Position numbers and translations under genes: made by a program. Positions 51,414 through 60,742 of a DNA stretch of 64,000 nt are shown piece by piece. The stretch comes from Microbacterium sp. cx-55 (GTDB taxonomy: Bacteria > Actinomycetota > Actinomycetes > Actinomycetales > Microbacteriaceae): positions 3,207,300-3,271,299 of the forward strand of contig NZ_CP088261.1 of NCBI RefSeq assembly GCF_021117345.1, read 5' to 3'. Within the stretch, counting starts at the first letter, position 1, and each line of letters opens with the position of its first letter. The notes under the pieces are model-generated. The model was given only the letters and a program-made list of their open reading frames with translations. It had not been told where the DNA came from and ran no database searches.

Positions 51414-52892
51414 CTATCCGGCCGCCACGAGGAAGCCCGTGAACAGCAGCTCGCGCACCTGCGGCAACAGGTCGGCGCGCAGGTCCGCGGCATCGACCTC
51501 GAGCAGCTGGGCGATCGCGTCGATCAGTACGCCGACCGGCAGTTCGCCGTCGCACGCTCCGACCAGCGCCGCGAGGGACGGGTCGGCATCCACCGTGCGA
51601 CCGAACGCCCCGCCCTGACGCAGCTCGATGACGCTCGGGGCGTCCGACCCGGGTACGTGATGGCGGGCCTCGGTCACATCACCGGTCACCTGGAGAACGG
51701 ATGCGGCGAGCGCCGCATCGTCGATCTCGCTCAGAGCGCCCGCTACGGTCAGCGCGTCGGCGACGTGCGCGCCGAGCCCGGTCGGGTCGATCTGCCGTCC
51801 GATGCGCTCGAACCGGTCGAGCCCGGGCGCGTTCTGCAGGATGACCCAGCCCATGCCGACGCCGCTGACATCGCGCGCGGCGAAGTCGTCGAGCCACGCG
51901 TCGAGCAGCGTCTCGTACTCGGGTGTTCCCGGCCGGGTGCCCCCGTCGCGCACCCACAGCTGTGCGTAGCGGACCGGGTCGAGGTGCTCTCGTTCGATCA
52001 CCCATGCACCGAGCCCGGTCGTCCAGGTGCGCACGCGGTCGAGGCCGTCCGCATCCGGTGCGTCCTCCCAGTTGCCGAGGAGCCGCACCGAACCGTCCGG
52101 CTCGAGGTGAGCGCGGGCACCGGTCACCACCTGCGCCATCAGGTCGTCGCCGCGCGCCCCGCCGTCGCGGTACTCGTAGTGGGGCACGGCGTCGGTGCGG
52201 GGAGTGATGACGAACGGCGGATTCGAGGCGATCAGTGCGAATCGCTCGCCCGCCACCGGCTCGTAGAGGCTCCCGAGCCGCACCTCGATTCCGTCGAGTC
52301 CGTTCAGCGCGGCGTTCAGCCGCGTGAACCACAGCGCCCGCTCGGAGATGTCGGTCGCGACGACATCGAACCCCCGCCGCCGCAGATGCAGCGCGATGAT
52401 CCCGCACCCGCAGCCGAGATCGAGGGCACGGCCGGTGCCCTCCGGGGGCAGCAGCGCGGCCAGCGTGCGCCCCGCGCCGCCGACGCCGAGCACGTGATCG
52501 GGCCGCAGCGGGAAGACGCCCGCCAGCTCATCGAGGTCGCTCGCGATCCAGCCGGCCTCGCCCGGTGCGAAGGTGTGCGGACGGATGGCGACGAGCGGCA
52601 CGGCGCGTTCGCCCTCGACCCCCAGCACGCCGAGACCGACCGCCGCGTCGATCGTCGGGCGACCAAGGCTCGATGCCGCCGTGCTGAGGGGCACCGCATC
52701 CCCCAGCACGAACAGGCGCGCCAGCAGCGCGAGCGGATCGGTGGCGCCCCTCAGCGCGCGCCGCGCGGGGGTTCCGTCACCCCGGTCGAGGGCGTCCGCG
52801 GCGGGTGCCCCCAGCCGAACGCGCAGCCCGTCATCGGTCAGACCCGCGTTCGCGAGGTCAACAGCGAGCGTCCGGACGAGCGACTGATCCAT
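51414..52892 (-). CDS. class I SAM-dependent methyltransferase (RlmG/HemK-like N6/N5 type)
   Basis: A 492-residue protein. An N-terminal non-catalytic domain (about 1-150) precedes a Rossmann methyltransferase: DLGCGCGIIALHLRRRGFDVVATDIS (motif I/II) and FALIASNPPFVITP. The NPPF tetrapeptide is typical of enzymes methylating a planar amide or amino nitrogen (RNA adenine/guanine N or glutamine N5). A C-terminal extension of about 170 residues has no named motif. It lies 10 bases upstream of the CCA-transferase start, so they may be cotranscribed. Confidence 0.85.
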   Translation of the reverse strand: MDQSLVRTLAVDLANAGLTDDGLRVRLGAPAADALDRGDGTPARRALRGATDPLALLARLFVLGDAVPLSTAASSLGRPTIDAAVGLGVLGVEGERAVPLVAIRPHTFAPGEAGWIASDLDELAGVFPLRPDHVLGVGGAGRTLAALLPPEGTGRALDLGCGCGIIALHLRRRGFDVVATDISERALWFTRLNAALNGLDGIEVRLGSLYEPVAGERFALIASNPPFVITPRTDAVPHYEYRDGGARGDDLMAQVVTGARAHLEPDGSVRLLGNWEDAPDADGLDRVRTWTTGLGAWVIEREHLDPVRYAQLWVRDGGTRPGTPEYETLLDAWLDDFAARDVSGVGMGWVILQNAPGLDRFERIGRQIDPTGLGAHVADALTVAGALSEIDDAALAASVLQVTGDVTEARHHVPGSDAPSVIELRQGGAFGRTVDADPSLAALVGACDGELPVGVLIDAIAQLLEVDAADLRADLLPQVRELLFTGFLVAAG

Positions 52893-53012
52893 GTGCTCTA
52901 TTCAAACGGGTCGGGCAACGCACCGCGGATGCACACCCGATCCGAAGGGTCCGCCCCCGTAGAATCGCACTCGACCGTGCGGTCCTTTCATCGCACCGGA
53001 CCCCTCTGACGC

Positions 53013-55202
53013 ATGATCCCGACTTCGGCCCACGCGGGCATCACCGCGACGCGACGACGCTCGCGCATACTCTCGGCCCTGCTTGCCGTCCTCGTGCTGA
53101 TCGGCATCATCGTGGCCGCGCCGGCGCACGCGCAGACGACGCCGACCCCCTCTCCCACGGCGAGCGGCGAGGTCGAGTTCGCGGTCGCGCCGGCCAGCAA
53201 CGGCGTGCTCGCCTCCGGCGCTGCACTGACGGTGCAGTTCTCCGTGCAGAACGGCACGGCACTGCGAGTGCCGGCGGATGACGCCACCCTCCAGCTCGGA
53301 GATGCTCCGCTCGGCGATCGCGCGGCTCTTGCGGCGTGGCTCGACGGCACCGCCGCGGCCGACACCGGGCGCCAGGTCGGCGCCACCCGCATCGAAACCG
53401 TGATCGCGGGCGACACCGCGACCGGCAGCCTGCAGGTGCCCGCCGACGACGAGGCCCTCGTGGGGCGGCAGCCCGGTGTCTACCCGCTCCGACTCGTGTT
53501 CGGCGGCCGGGAGGCCCGGTCGGTCATCGTGGTTCCCGGGTCGGCCGCGGCCCCCGTGGGCGTGATCGTGCCCGTCACGGCGGGTCCCCTCGAGCGCGGA
53601 CTCCTCACCCGGGCGCAGCTCGAGACCCTCACCGGCACCGACGGCTCCCTGACCGCGATTCTGGATGCGGTCGAAGGAACCGCCGCGATCCTCGCGATCG
53701 ATCCCGCCGTGCCCGCCGCCATCCGGGTGCTCGGCACGTCCGCCCCCGCGTCGGCGCAGGAGTGGCTCACGCGCCTCCTGCAGCTGCCGAACTCGCGGTT
53801 CGCCCTGCAGTTCGGCGACGCGGATGTGGCCACGCAGATCGATGCGGGGCTGGCGACGCCGTGGCAACCGACCTCGCTGACCGCCTACGTCGACGCGACC
53901 TCGGTGCCCGACCCGACGGCCACGCCCACGACGCCCGCCCCCGGCCAGACGGAGGGCGACGCCGACGCACCCGTGCTTCCCGATCTGGCGACGCTCCTCG
54001 ACATCGGTGACCCGACCGCCCCGACGATCTACTGGCCCGTATCGGGCAGCGCCGGCCCGTCAGTCGTGTCGACGCTCGCCGCGAGCGTTCCCGGTGCCGT
54101 CACCGTGCTCGATTCCGCCGCCGTCACCCCCGCCGATTCGGGCGCATCGTCCGGCCGAGCCGCGGCGGGCGACGCCGGGCTGCTCCTCACCGACCACGCC
54201 GTGTCGAGCACCCTCCTCTCGGCCTCGGTCGAAGGCGACGGGGCCACCCGACAGGCGCTGCTGGCCGCCGCATCCGCCGACCTCACGCTCGCGGCCGCCG
54301 CCTCCGGGGGTTCCGCGCTCCTGGTGACGGTCGACCGGGCGAACGACCGCACCCGTGCCGGCCTCCGGGGCGCGATCGACGCCGCGAGCGTCCCGGGCCT
54401 CACGGTCACCGGGCTCGACGGCATCCTCGGCGCCGAGGCGCGTGCCGTCACGGTCGCCGACGCTCCGAGCGATGCCGACCGTGTGTCCGCGATCGGTCCG
54501 CTGTCGGATGGCGCCGACCGCATCGCGCGGTTCGCCACCATCCTCGACGACCCGAACCTGCTCACCGGTCCCGAACGCGCCAGCATCCTGCAGCTGCTCG
54601 GGGCGGGATGGCAGAGCGGCGGCGCAGACTGGGCGACCGCCTACGCGAACCACCGCGCAGCGACCGAGGAGACACTCGCCGCCGTCGGCATCCTGCCCTC
54701 GAGCCCCCTCAACCTGCTCACCGCGGGCACCGACCTGCGCTTCTGGGTGCACAATGACCTGCCGTACCCCGTGAACGTCGTCCTCGACGCCGATCCCAAC
54801 GACCTCCGGCTCGAGATCGACCGCCAGACCGTGGTGCTCGCCGCGGCGTCCTCGAACACCCCGGTCGCCATCCCCGTGCGCGCGCGAATCGGAAACGGCG
54901 ACGTGAAGATCGTGCTGAGCCTGCGCAGCCCGTCGTCCGAGCCGATCGGCACCCCCCAGACGGTCGATGTGAACGTTCGCGCCGACTGGGAGGCCTACGG
55001 CACCGCCATTCTGGCCACGCTCATCGTCGGCTTCCTCGTGCTCGGTGTCGTTCGCACGGTGCGCCGTCGACGTCGCGCGAAGGCGACCGGCACGGGCATC
55101 GACGCGACCGCGGGTGCCGCGGATGCACCCGCGGATGACGCGCCGGATGCGGTCACCGACGATGCCGCATCCGCCCCCGAATCTCCGGAGGATCGATCGT
55201 GA
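53013..55202 (+). CDS. DUF6049-type exported membrane protein
   Basis: A 729-residue protein: cytosolic arginines (TATRRRSRILS), a signal/anchor helix (ALLAVLVLIGIIVAAPAHA), a long extracellular Ala/Thr/Pro-rich region, a C-terminal membrane helix (GTAILATLIVGFLVLGVV) and a basic-acidic tail. It corresponds in position and topology to Rv3909 of mycobacteria, which sits directly before murJ; function is unknown but linked to cell-wall synthesis by synteny. It overlaps murJ by GTGA. No NUDIX gene separates it from the CCA-transferase block, unlike mycobacteria. Confidence 0.82.
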   Translation: MIPTSAHAGITATRRRSRILSALLAVLVLIGIIVAAPAHAQTTPTPSPTASGEVEFAVAPASNGVLASGAALTVQFSVQNGTALRVPADDATLQLGDAPLGDRAALAAWLDGTAAADTGRQVGATRIETVIAGDTATGSLQVPADDEALVGRQPGVYPLRLVFGGREARSVIVVPGSAAAPVGVIVPVTAGPLERGLLTRAQLETLTGTDGSLTAILDAVEGTAAILAIDPAVPAAIRVLGTSAPASAQEWLTRLLQLPNSRFALQFGDADVATQIDAGLATPWQPTSLTAYVDATSVPDPTATPTTPAPGQTEGDADAPVLPDLATLLDIGDPTAPTIYWPVSGSAGPSVVSTLAASVPGAVTVLDSAAVTPADSGASSGRAAAGDAGLLLTDHAVSSTLLSASVEGDGATRQALLAAASADLTLAAAASGGSALLVTVDRANDRTRAGLRGAIDAASVPGLTVTGLDGILGAEARAVTVADAPSDADRVSAIGPLSDGADRIARFATILDDPNLLTGPERASILQLLGAGWQSGGADWATAYANHRAATEETLAAVGILPSSPLNLLTAGTDLRFWVHNDLPYPVNVVLDADPNDLRLEIDRQTVVLAAASSNTPVAIPVRARIGNGDVKIVLSLRSPSSEPIGTPQTVDVNVRADWEAYGTAILATLIVGFLVLGVVRTVRRRRRAKATGTGIDATAGAADAPADDAPDAVTDDAASAPESPEDRS

Positions 55203-56800
55203 GCGGACTCGGACGGGCGAGCGTGCTGCTCGGCGCGGGAACCATGGTCTCGCGGGTGAGCGGACTCATCCGCACGATCGTCCTGGTCGGGGTGATCGGG
55301 TCGATCGCCTCCCCCGCGGCCGACGCGTTCGCGCTGGCCAACCAGCTGCCGAACAACGTCTACGCGATCATCTCCGCGGGCGTTCTCACGGCCGTCATCG
55401 TGCCGCAGATCGTGCGCGAGAGCGCGCGGTCGGACGGCGGACAGAGATTCATCTCCGCACTCTTCACGGCCGGAGTGGTCGTGCTTCTCGCGGTCACGGC
55501 GGTCGTCACGCTCGCCGCTCCGCTCCTGATCTCGCTCTACGCCGACAACTTCACCCCGGAACAGCAGGCCCTCGCGACGGCGTTCGCCTACTGGTGCCTG
55601 CCGCAGATCTTCTTCTACGGTCTGTATTCTCTGCTCGGCGAGACACTGAACGCCCGGCGTATCTTCGGCCCGTTCACCTGGGCACCGGTGGTCAACAATG
55701 TCGTGTCGATCGCGGGATTCCTCGCGATCGCCTTCGTGTTCGGCTCCGACCTCACCCGCGTCGACGACTGGACGCCCGGTATGGTCGCCCTCCTCGGCGG
55801 TACCGCCACCATCGGCATCGCCGTACAGGCGCTCATCCTGCTGGTGTTCTGGCGGCGCACGGGGCTGCATCTCCGCCCCGACTTCCGGTGGCGGGGCCTC
55901 GGCTTCCGGAACATGGGCCGGCTCGCCGGCTGGACGGCAGCGATGGTCGTCGTCGGTCAGATCGCCGGCCTCGTGCAGACGCGCGTCGTCGCGGACGCGT
56001 CCGGCGTCGGGGCCTCCGTGGCCGCCACCGGCAACGCGTGGCTGATCTTCATGCTCCCGTACTCCGTCATCGTGCTCTCCATCGGCACCCCTTACTTCAC
56101 GCAGATCAGCGAGCACGCGAGCGCGGGCCGCGACAGCGACGTGCGAACGGACGTGGCGCGCAGCATCCGCATCATCAGCCTGTTCATCGTCATCGCCGCA
56201 GCGGCCATCGCGGTCGCCGCGGTGCCGGCATCCCGCATCTTCACGAACAGCGAAGCGGATGCGGTGGCCGCCGCGCCCGTGCTCCTCGCCTATCTCGTGA
56301 GCCTGCTGCCGCTGTCGGTGCTGTTCATCGTGCAGCGCACGTTCTACGCCTACGACGACACCCGTACCCCGTTCGTCTTCACCGCCATCCAGGGCGTACT
56401 CGTGGTCGTCACGGCGGTCGTCGCCGGGTGGATCCTTCCGAACACCTGGCTCGCCGCGGGTGTCGCGCTCGGACAATCGCTCGCGATCACGGTGCAGGTG
56501 CTGCTGGCGACGTGGCTGCTCCGCCGCCGGCTCGGGCGCCTCGGCATCGCCTCGTGGATCACGGCGATCGTGCGATACGTCATCGCTGCCGTTCCCGCCG
56601 CGGCGGCCGGGTGGGGCGTGTATCTGCTGCTCGGCGGAGACGACGGGTGGACGACGACCGACAAGATCTTCGGCGCGTTGGGCACCGGCATCATCGGACT
56701 CACGAGTCTCGTCGCGTATTTCGCGGTGCTCGCCGCACTGCGCACGCCCGAGCTCGCCCCCGCGCTCGGGATGCTGCGCCGCATCCTGCCCGGTCGCTGA
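55199..56800 (+). CDS. murJ: lipid II flippase MurJ
   Basis: A 533-residue MOP-superfamily flippase with about 14 hydrophobic helices. The N terminus LGRASVLLGAGTMVSRVSGLIRTIVLV and NQLPNNVYAIISAGVLTAVIVPQIVR are hallmark MurJ sequences; YWCLPQIFFYGLYSLLGETLNARRIFGPF follows. It moves lipid-linked peptidoglycan precursor across the membrane. It lacks the large pseudokinase C-terminal extension seen in mycobacterial MurJ. GTG at 55199 overlaps the DUF6049 gene stop. Confidence 0.94.
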   Translation: MSGLGRASVLLGAGTMVSRVSGLIRTIVLVGVIGSIASPAADAFALANQLPNNVYAIISAGVLTAVIVPQIVRESARSDGGQRFISALFTAGVVVLLAVTAVVTLAAPLLISLYADNFTPEQQALATAFAYWCLPQIFFYGLYSLLGETLNARRIFGPFTWAPVVNNVVSIAGFLAIAFVFGSDLTRVDDWTPGMVALLGGTATIGIAVQALILLVFWRRTGLHLRPDFRWRGLGFRNMGRLAGWTAAMVVVGQIAGLVQTRVVADASGVGASVAATGNAWLIFMLPYSVIVLSIGTPYFTQISEHASAGRDSDVRTDVARSIRIISLFIVIAAAAIAVAAVPASRIFTNSEADAVAAAPVLLAYLVSLLPLSVLFIVQRTFYAYDDTRTPFVFTAIQGVLVVVTAVVAGWILPNTWLAAGVALGQSLAITVQVLLATWLLRRRLGRLGIASWITAIVRYVIAAVPAAAAGWGVYLLLGGDDGWTTTDKIFGALGTGIIGLTSLVAYFAVLAALRTPELAPALGMLRRILPGR

Positions 56801-56899
56801 GGCGCCCGCATCCCCCCGCTCGCGGGAATGTCCCGCGGCTACCATGTGTTGACGACACCGAACGTCACGCAAGTCTCGATCCCCAAGGAGAACACGCAC

Positions 56900-57877
56900 G
56901 TGCGCCAGCTCATCATCATCGGCTCCGGCCCGGCCGGATACACGGCCGCCATCTACGCCGCGCGTGCCAACCTGAAGCCTCTCGTGATCGCGAGTTCCGT
57001 CGAGGCGGGCGGTGAGCTCATGAACACCACCGAGGTGGAGAACTTCCCCGGGTTCCCGGAGGCCATTCAGGGCCCCGACCTGATGACCAAGATGCAGGAA
57101 CAGGCCGAGAAGTTCGGTGCGGAGGTCGTCTACGACGACGTCACCTCGCTCGACCTCTCCGGAACCGTGAAGAAGGTCACCCTCGGCAGCGGACGGAGCG
57201 AAGAAGCCAGCGCGCTGATCTTCGCCACCGGTTCTGCGTACCGGAAGATCGGCATCGAGGGCGAAGAGCGCCTGTCGGGCCGCGGGGTGTCCTGGTGCGC
57301 CACGTGCGATGGCTTCTTCTTCCGCGAGCGCGAGATCGCCGTCGTCGGCGGTGGGGATTCCGCCATGGAGGAAGCCACCTTCCTCACCCGTTTCGCATCG
57401 AAGGTGCACGTCATCCACCGTCGCGATGAGCTGCGCGCGTCCAAGATCATGCAGGAGCGCGCGTTCGCGAACGAGAAGATCGAGTTCATCTGGAACAGTG
57501 CGGTCACCGACGTCCTCGGTGAGGATGCGGTCAACGGCCTCGAACTGACCTCGACCATCGACGGGTCCACCCGACAGCTGCCCGTGCAGGGCCTGTTCGT
57601 CGCGATCGGCAACGACCCGCGCACGCACCTGGTGCACGATCAGCTCGATCTCACCCCCGAGGGCACGATCTGGGTCGACGGCCGCTCCTCGCGGACGTCG
57701 GTGCCGGGTGTGTTCGCGGCCGGCGACGTCATCGACCCCACCTACCGCCAGGCGGTCACCGCGGCTGCCAGTGGCACCGTCGCGGCTCTCGACGCCGAGC
57801 ACTTCCTCGCCGCACTCGACGAAGCGGGCGCTCCGGCGGCCGACGCCGACCAGATCGAGGGCCTGCCCGTCGTCTGA
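56900..57877 (+). CDS. trxB: thioredoxin reductase
   Basis: A 325-residue FAD/NADPH enzyme that reduces thioredoxin. It has FAD motif IIIGSGPAGYTAAIYAARA, a redox-active SWCATCDGFFF pair, NADPH motif VVGGGDSAMEEATFLT, and C-terminal GVFAAGDVIDPTYRQAVTAAASG. GTG at 56900 is preceded by AAGGAG; an ATG at 56828 would add 24 residues unlike the family. It lies 62 bases before trxA, the usual pairing in the oriC block. Confidence 0.96.
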   Translation: MRQLIIIGSGPAGYTAAIYAARANLKPLVIASSVEAGGELMNTTEVENFPGFPEAIQGPDLMTKMQEQAEKFGAEVVYDDVTSLDLSGTVKKVTLGSGRSEEASALIFATGSAYRKIGIEGEERLSGRGVSWCATCDGFFFREREIAVVGGGDSAMEEATFLTRFASKVHVIHRRDELRASKIMQERAFANEKIEFIWNSAVTDVLGEDAVNGLELTSTIDGSTRQLPVQGLFVAIGNDPRTHLVHDQLDLTPEGTIWVDGRSSRTSVPGVFAAGDVIDPTYRQAVTAAASGTVAALDAEHFLAALDEAGAPAADADQIEGLPVV

Positions 57878-57939
57878 CGGGAACATCGGACGCACGGTGT
57901 GCGTTCGCACGAGTAAGACTTTTATCCAAGGAGAAGACA

Positions 57940-58263
57940 ATGACTGCGAAGGCGACGAGCTCGAACACGTGGGACCAGGACGTTCTCGAGGCCGAAGGCC
58001 CCGTTCTGGTCGACTTCTGGGCAGCCTGGTGCGGACCGTGTCGCATGGTCGCGCCGGTTCTCGATGAGATCCAGGCCGAGCACCCGGAGAAGATCACGGT
58101 TCTCAAGTTGAACGTCGACGAGAACCCCGATCTCGCGATGAAGTACCAGATCACCTCGATCCCGGCCATGAAGGTGTTCCAGGGCGGCGAAGTGAAGACG
58201 ACGATCATCGGCGCCAAGCCGAAGTTCGCCCTCGAGAAGGACCTCGCGCCCTACATCGGCTGA
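57940..58263 (+). CDS. trxA: thioredoxin
   Basis: A 107-residue thioredoxin with the canonical WCGPC active site inside VDFWAAWCGPCRMVAPVLDEI, the cis-proline segment YQITSIPAMKVF and the acidic C-terminal helix. ATG has AAGGAGAAG upstream. A strong terminator follows at 58279. Confidence 0.97.
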   Translation: MTAKATSSNTWDQDVLEAEGPVLVDFWAAWCGPCRMVAPVLDEIQAEHPEKITVLKLNVDENPDLAMKYQITSIPAMKVFQGGEVKTTIIGAKPKFALEKDLAPYIG

Positions 58264-58278
58264 GTTCCCCCGACGTGA

Positions 58279-58310
58279 GAAGGCCCGCAGCACTCGCTGC
58301 GGGCCTTCTT
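58279..58310. terminator. Rho-independent terminator after trxA
   Basis: AGAAGGCCCGCAG pairs with CTGCGGGCCTTCTT around a short loop, followed by CGTGTTCG. It ends trxB-trxA. The convergent gene at 58337 ends 27 bases away, so it may act in both directions. Confidence 0.9.
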
Positions 58311-58336
58311 CGTGTTCGTTGTGCGACAACCGATGC

Positions 58337-58678
58337 TTAGGATGCTTCTCCACGAACCATCGGGTCCCATCGCCGAGACGTATTCGTGTCTCCGAGCAGG
58401 CGCCACACCGCCTCCGTGAGATCGGGGTAGTCCAGGGCGATCTGGCGGAGCACCCGATAGTGGCGGGCAGGACTCGGGCGACCCGACCCCGACTCCGCGA
58501 TGTTGTCGGCGCGAAGGATGAACACGACCAATTCGTCGACCGATGGCAGATCCTCCATGAAATCCCACGGGTCTTCGCCGCCGCGCAGTCGCTCCTCCAC
58601 GAGGACCGAGAGCTCATCCGCCGCCTCCGCGCGAAGCAGCTCGAGGCTGGCGCGGCGACGGAGGGACTCGGGATTCAC
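58337..58678 (-). CDS. small conserved hypothetical protein
   Basis: A 113-residue acidic helical protein: LRRRASLELLRAEAADELSVLVEERL, DPWDFMEDLPSVDELVVFILRADN and VLRQIALDYPDLTEAVWRLLGDT. No known domain. It lies between trxA and parB, downstream of parB on the same strand with a 52-base gap, a position held by similar small proteins in related genera as far as I recall. Confidence 0.65.
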   Translation of the reverse strand: MNPESLRRRASLELLRAEAADELSVLVEERLRGGEDPWDFMEDLPSVDELVVFILRADNIAESGSGRPSPARHYRVLRQIALDYPDLTEAVWRLLGDTNTSRRWDPMVRGEAS

Positions 58679-58730
58679 CCCACAAGTTTATGCGGTGAAT
58701 GCGCCGGACGGGCCCCCGCCCTCGCTTCGA

Positions 58731-59699
58731 TCAGCGCGATCCGAGGGTGTCTTCGCCCAGTTCCGCGAGGATCCGGTTGAGATCCTGGATGGTGGCGAAA
58801 TCGATCATGATCTGGCCTTTTCGCGCAGTGAGCGAGATCTTGACCCGGGTGTTCAACCGGTCTCCGAGGCGTTCCGCGACCTCGTCGAGGTGACCCCGTC
58901 GTGCCCCTGCCTTCGGCGCGGTCCGCGCGGACGAGACGCCCGTCTTCACGACCGCCTCGGCAGCGCGGACGGAGAGATCCTCGTTCACGATCTTGTCGGA
59001 CAGCCGCTGCATCGCCTCGACATCGTCGAGCGCGAGAATGGCGCGGGCGTGGCCGGCGGTAAGCACACCCGCGGCGACGCGCTGCTGCACGGGCACCGGC
59101 AGACGGAGCAGGCGGATGGTGTTGGAGATCTGCGGGCGGGATCGTCCGATGCGGCCGGCGAGCTGCTCCTGCGTGATGCCGAAGTCTTCGAGAAGCTGCT
59201 GATAGGCGGATGCCTCTTCGAGTGGGTTCAGCTGTGAACGATGGAGGTTCTCCAGCAGAGCGTCACGCAGGAGATCTTCGTCCGCGGTCTCTCGGACGAT
59301 CGCGGGCATGGTCTTCAGGCCAGCTTCGCGTGCGGCGCGCGTACGGCGCTCCCCCATGATGAGCTCGTAGGTGCCTTCGCCGGTGTCGCGGACGACGACC
59401 GGCTGAAGAACACCGAACTCCCGCACACTGTGTACCAGTTCGGCCAGGTCGTCGGCATCGAAGTGCGTGCGCGGCTGACGAGGGTTGGGGACGATGCTGT
59501 GGGGGTCGATCTGCACCAGACGCGCGCCCGGCACCTCGAGCAGCTGCGGCGCGGCCGCCTGCTGAGCGGCCTCGGCGGCCTGGGCCGCCGCCGATCCGGG
59601 CGCCCCGGGGAAGAAGACGTCCACCGGACGCGCCTCCGACGGCTCACTCGTCGGGATGAGTGCGCCGATGCCTCTTCCGAGACCGGTTCGCTTCGCCAT
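58731..59699 (-). CDS. parB: chromosome partitioning protein ParB
   Basis: A 322-residue ParB CTPase clamp. It has a basic N-terminal KRTGLGRGIGALIP for ParA contact, CTP-binding motifs IMGERRTRAA and LLENLHRSQLNPLEEA, a helix-turn-helix that reads parS (ITQEQLAGRIGRSRPQISNTIRLLRLP in pieces) and a C-terminal dimer domain. It loads at the three parS sites just to the right. ATG at 59699 shares one base with the parA stop. Confidence 0.96.
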   Translation of the reverse strand: MAKRTGLGRGIGALIPTSEPSEARPVDVFFPGAPGSAAAQAAEAAQQAAAPQLLEVPGARLVQIDPHSIVPNPRQPRTHFDADDLAELVHSVREFGVLQPVVVRDTGEGTYELIMGERRTRAAREAGLKTMPAIVRETADEDLLRDALLENLHRSQLNPLEEASAYQQLLEDFGITQEQLAGRIGRSRPQISNTIRLLRLPVPVQQRVAAGVLTAGHARAILALDDVEAMQRLSDKIVNEDLSVRAAEAVVKTGVSSARTAPKAGARRGHLDEVAERLGDRLNTRVKISLTARKGQIMIDFATIQDLNRILAELGEDTLGSR

Positions 59700-60652
59700 C
59701 AGGATTCTCCTTCGATCGTCGGCTCGGCGGTGCCGGCCTGATTCTTCGTGCCGCGCGCCAGCAACTCCACCGCGGCTTCGCGGTAGGCGACGGCGCCCGC
59801 GGACTGGCCGTCGTAAGCGATGACGGTCTGTCCGAAGCTCGGGGCCTCGGAGACGCGCACGGAGCGCGGGATCACGGTGCGCATGACCTCTTCGGGAAAG
59901 TGCTCCCGCACTTCATCAGCGACCTGCTGCGCGAGTCGCGTGCGTCCGTCGTACATCGTCAGCAGGATCGTCGAGACGTGCAGGGGTGGATTCAGGTGCT
60001 TCTGGATCATCTGCACACTCCCGAGCAGCTGGCTCAGGCCCTCGAGCGCGTAATACTCGCACTGGATGGGGATGAGTACCTCGTTCGCGGCCGTGAAGGC
60101 GTTGATGGTCAGTAGTCCGAGCGAAGGCGGGCAGTCGATGATCACGACGTGCGGTGCTTCCGCGACGCTGGCGAGGTACTCGTCGAGAGACCGACGGAGC
60201 CGATGCTCGCGCGCGACCTGCGAAACCAGTTCGATCTCCGCGCCGGCGAGATGGATAGTACTCGGCGCGCAGGTGAGCAGAGGTGACTCGGGACTCGTCT
60301 GCACGATGTCGGCGAGGGGAAATTCATCGATGAGCACGTCGTACACGCTGGGAACGTCCGCCGTGTGCGGCACACCCAACGCGGTGGATGCGTTCCCCTG
60401 CGGGTCGAGGTCGATCACGAGCACGCGGGCACCCACACTCGCCAGCGCAGCGGCCAGATTCACGGCAGTCGTGGTCTTTCCCACTCCGCCCTTCTGGTTG
60501 GAGACCGTCAGCACCCGCGTGCGTGTGGGCAGTGCGACCTCGGTGGTCTCCAGCGCTCGGCGCCGGGCGCGGAGATCAGCGATCTCACGAGCGAGCGGGG
60601 TGTCGAGATCGAATGTCGTCACGGCGTCATCGGAATGTTTCACGTGAAACAC
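59699..60652 (-). CDS. parA: chromosome partitioning ATPase ParA
   Basis: A 317-residue ParA/Soj ATPase. Deviant Walker A is SNQKGGVGKTTTAVNLA near residue 52, Walker A' VLVIDLDPQGNAS, and Walker B VVIIDCPPSLGLLT. An N-terminal extension of about 45 residues is normal in actinobacteria. The GTG start at 60652 gives MFHVKH because the first six codons read through a parS site; AAAGG precedes it. ParA drives origin segregation with ParB. Confidence 0.95.
   Translation of the reverse strand: MFHVKHSDDAVTTFDLDTPLAREIADLRARRRALETTEVALPTRTRVLTVSNQKGGVGKTTTAVNLAAALASVGARVLVIDLDPQGNASTALGVPHTADVPSVYDVLIDEFPLADIVQTSPESPLLTCAPSTIHLAGAEIELVSQVAREHRLRRSLDEYLASVAEAPHVVIIDCPPSLGLLTINAFTAANEVLIPIQCEYYALEGLSQLLGSVQMIQKHLNPPLHVSTILLTMYDGRTRLAQQVADEVREHFPEEVMRTVIPRSVRVSEAPSFGQTVIAYDGQSAGAVAYREAAVELLARGTKNQAGTAEPTIEGES
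60636..60651. promoter_or_regulatory. parS site 1 (inside parA start codons)
   Basis: TGTTTCACGTGAAACA is a perfect match to the bacterial parS consensus. It covers codons 1-6 of parA. Confidence 0.97.
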
Positions 60653-60717
60653 TTGGCCTTTCGCATTCGGGGGGACCTGTCCACTTTAGCCGGGAGACCT
60701 GACACGACCCGATCAGA

Positions 60718-60733
60718 TGTTTCACGTGAAACA
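60718..60733. promoter_or_regulatory. parS site 2 (parA-rsmG spacer)
   Basis: A second perfect TGTTTCACGTGAAACA lies in the 90-base spacer between rsmG and parA. Confidence 0.97.
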
Positions 60734-60742
60734 TCGACAATG

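Noticed and set aside
54995..57940. 981-residue minus-strand open frame
   Set aside because: It is antisense to murJ and trxB, has extreme Arg/Asp/Glu/His composition and no motif.
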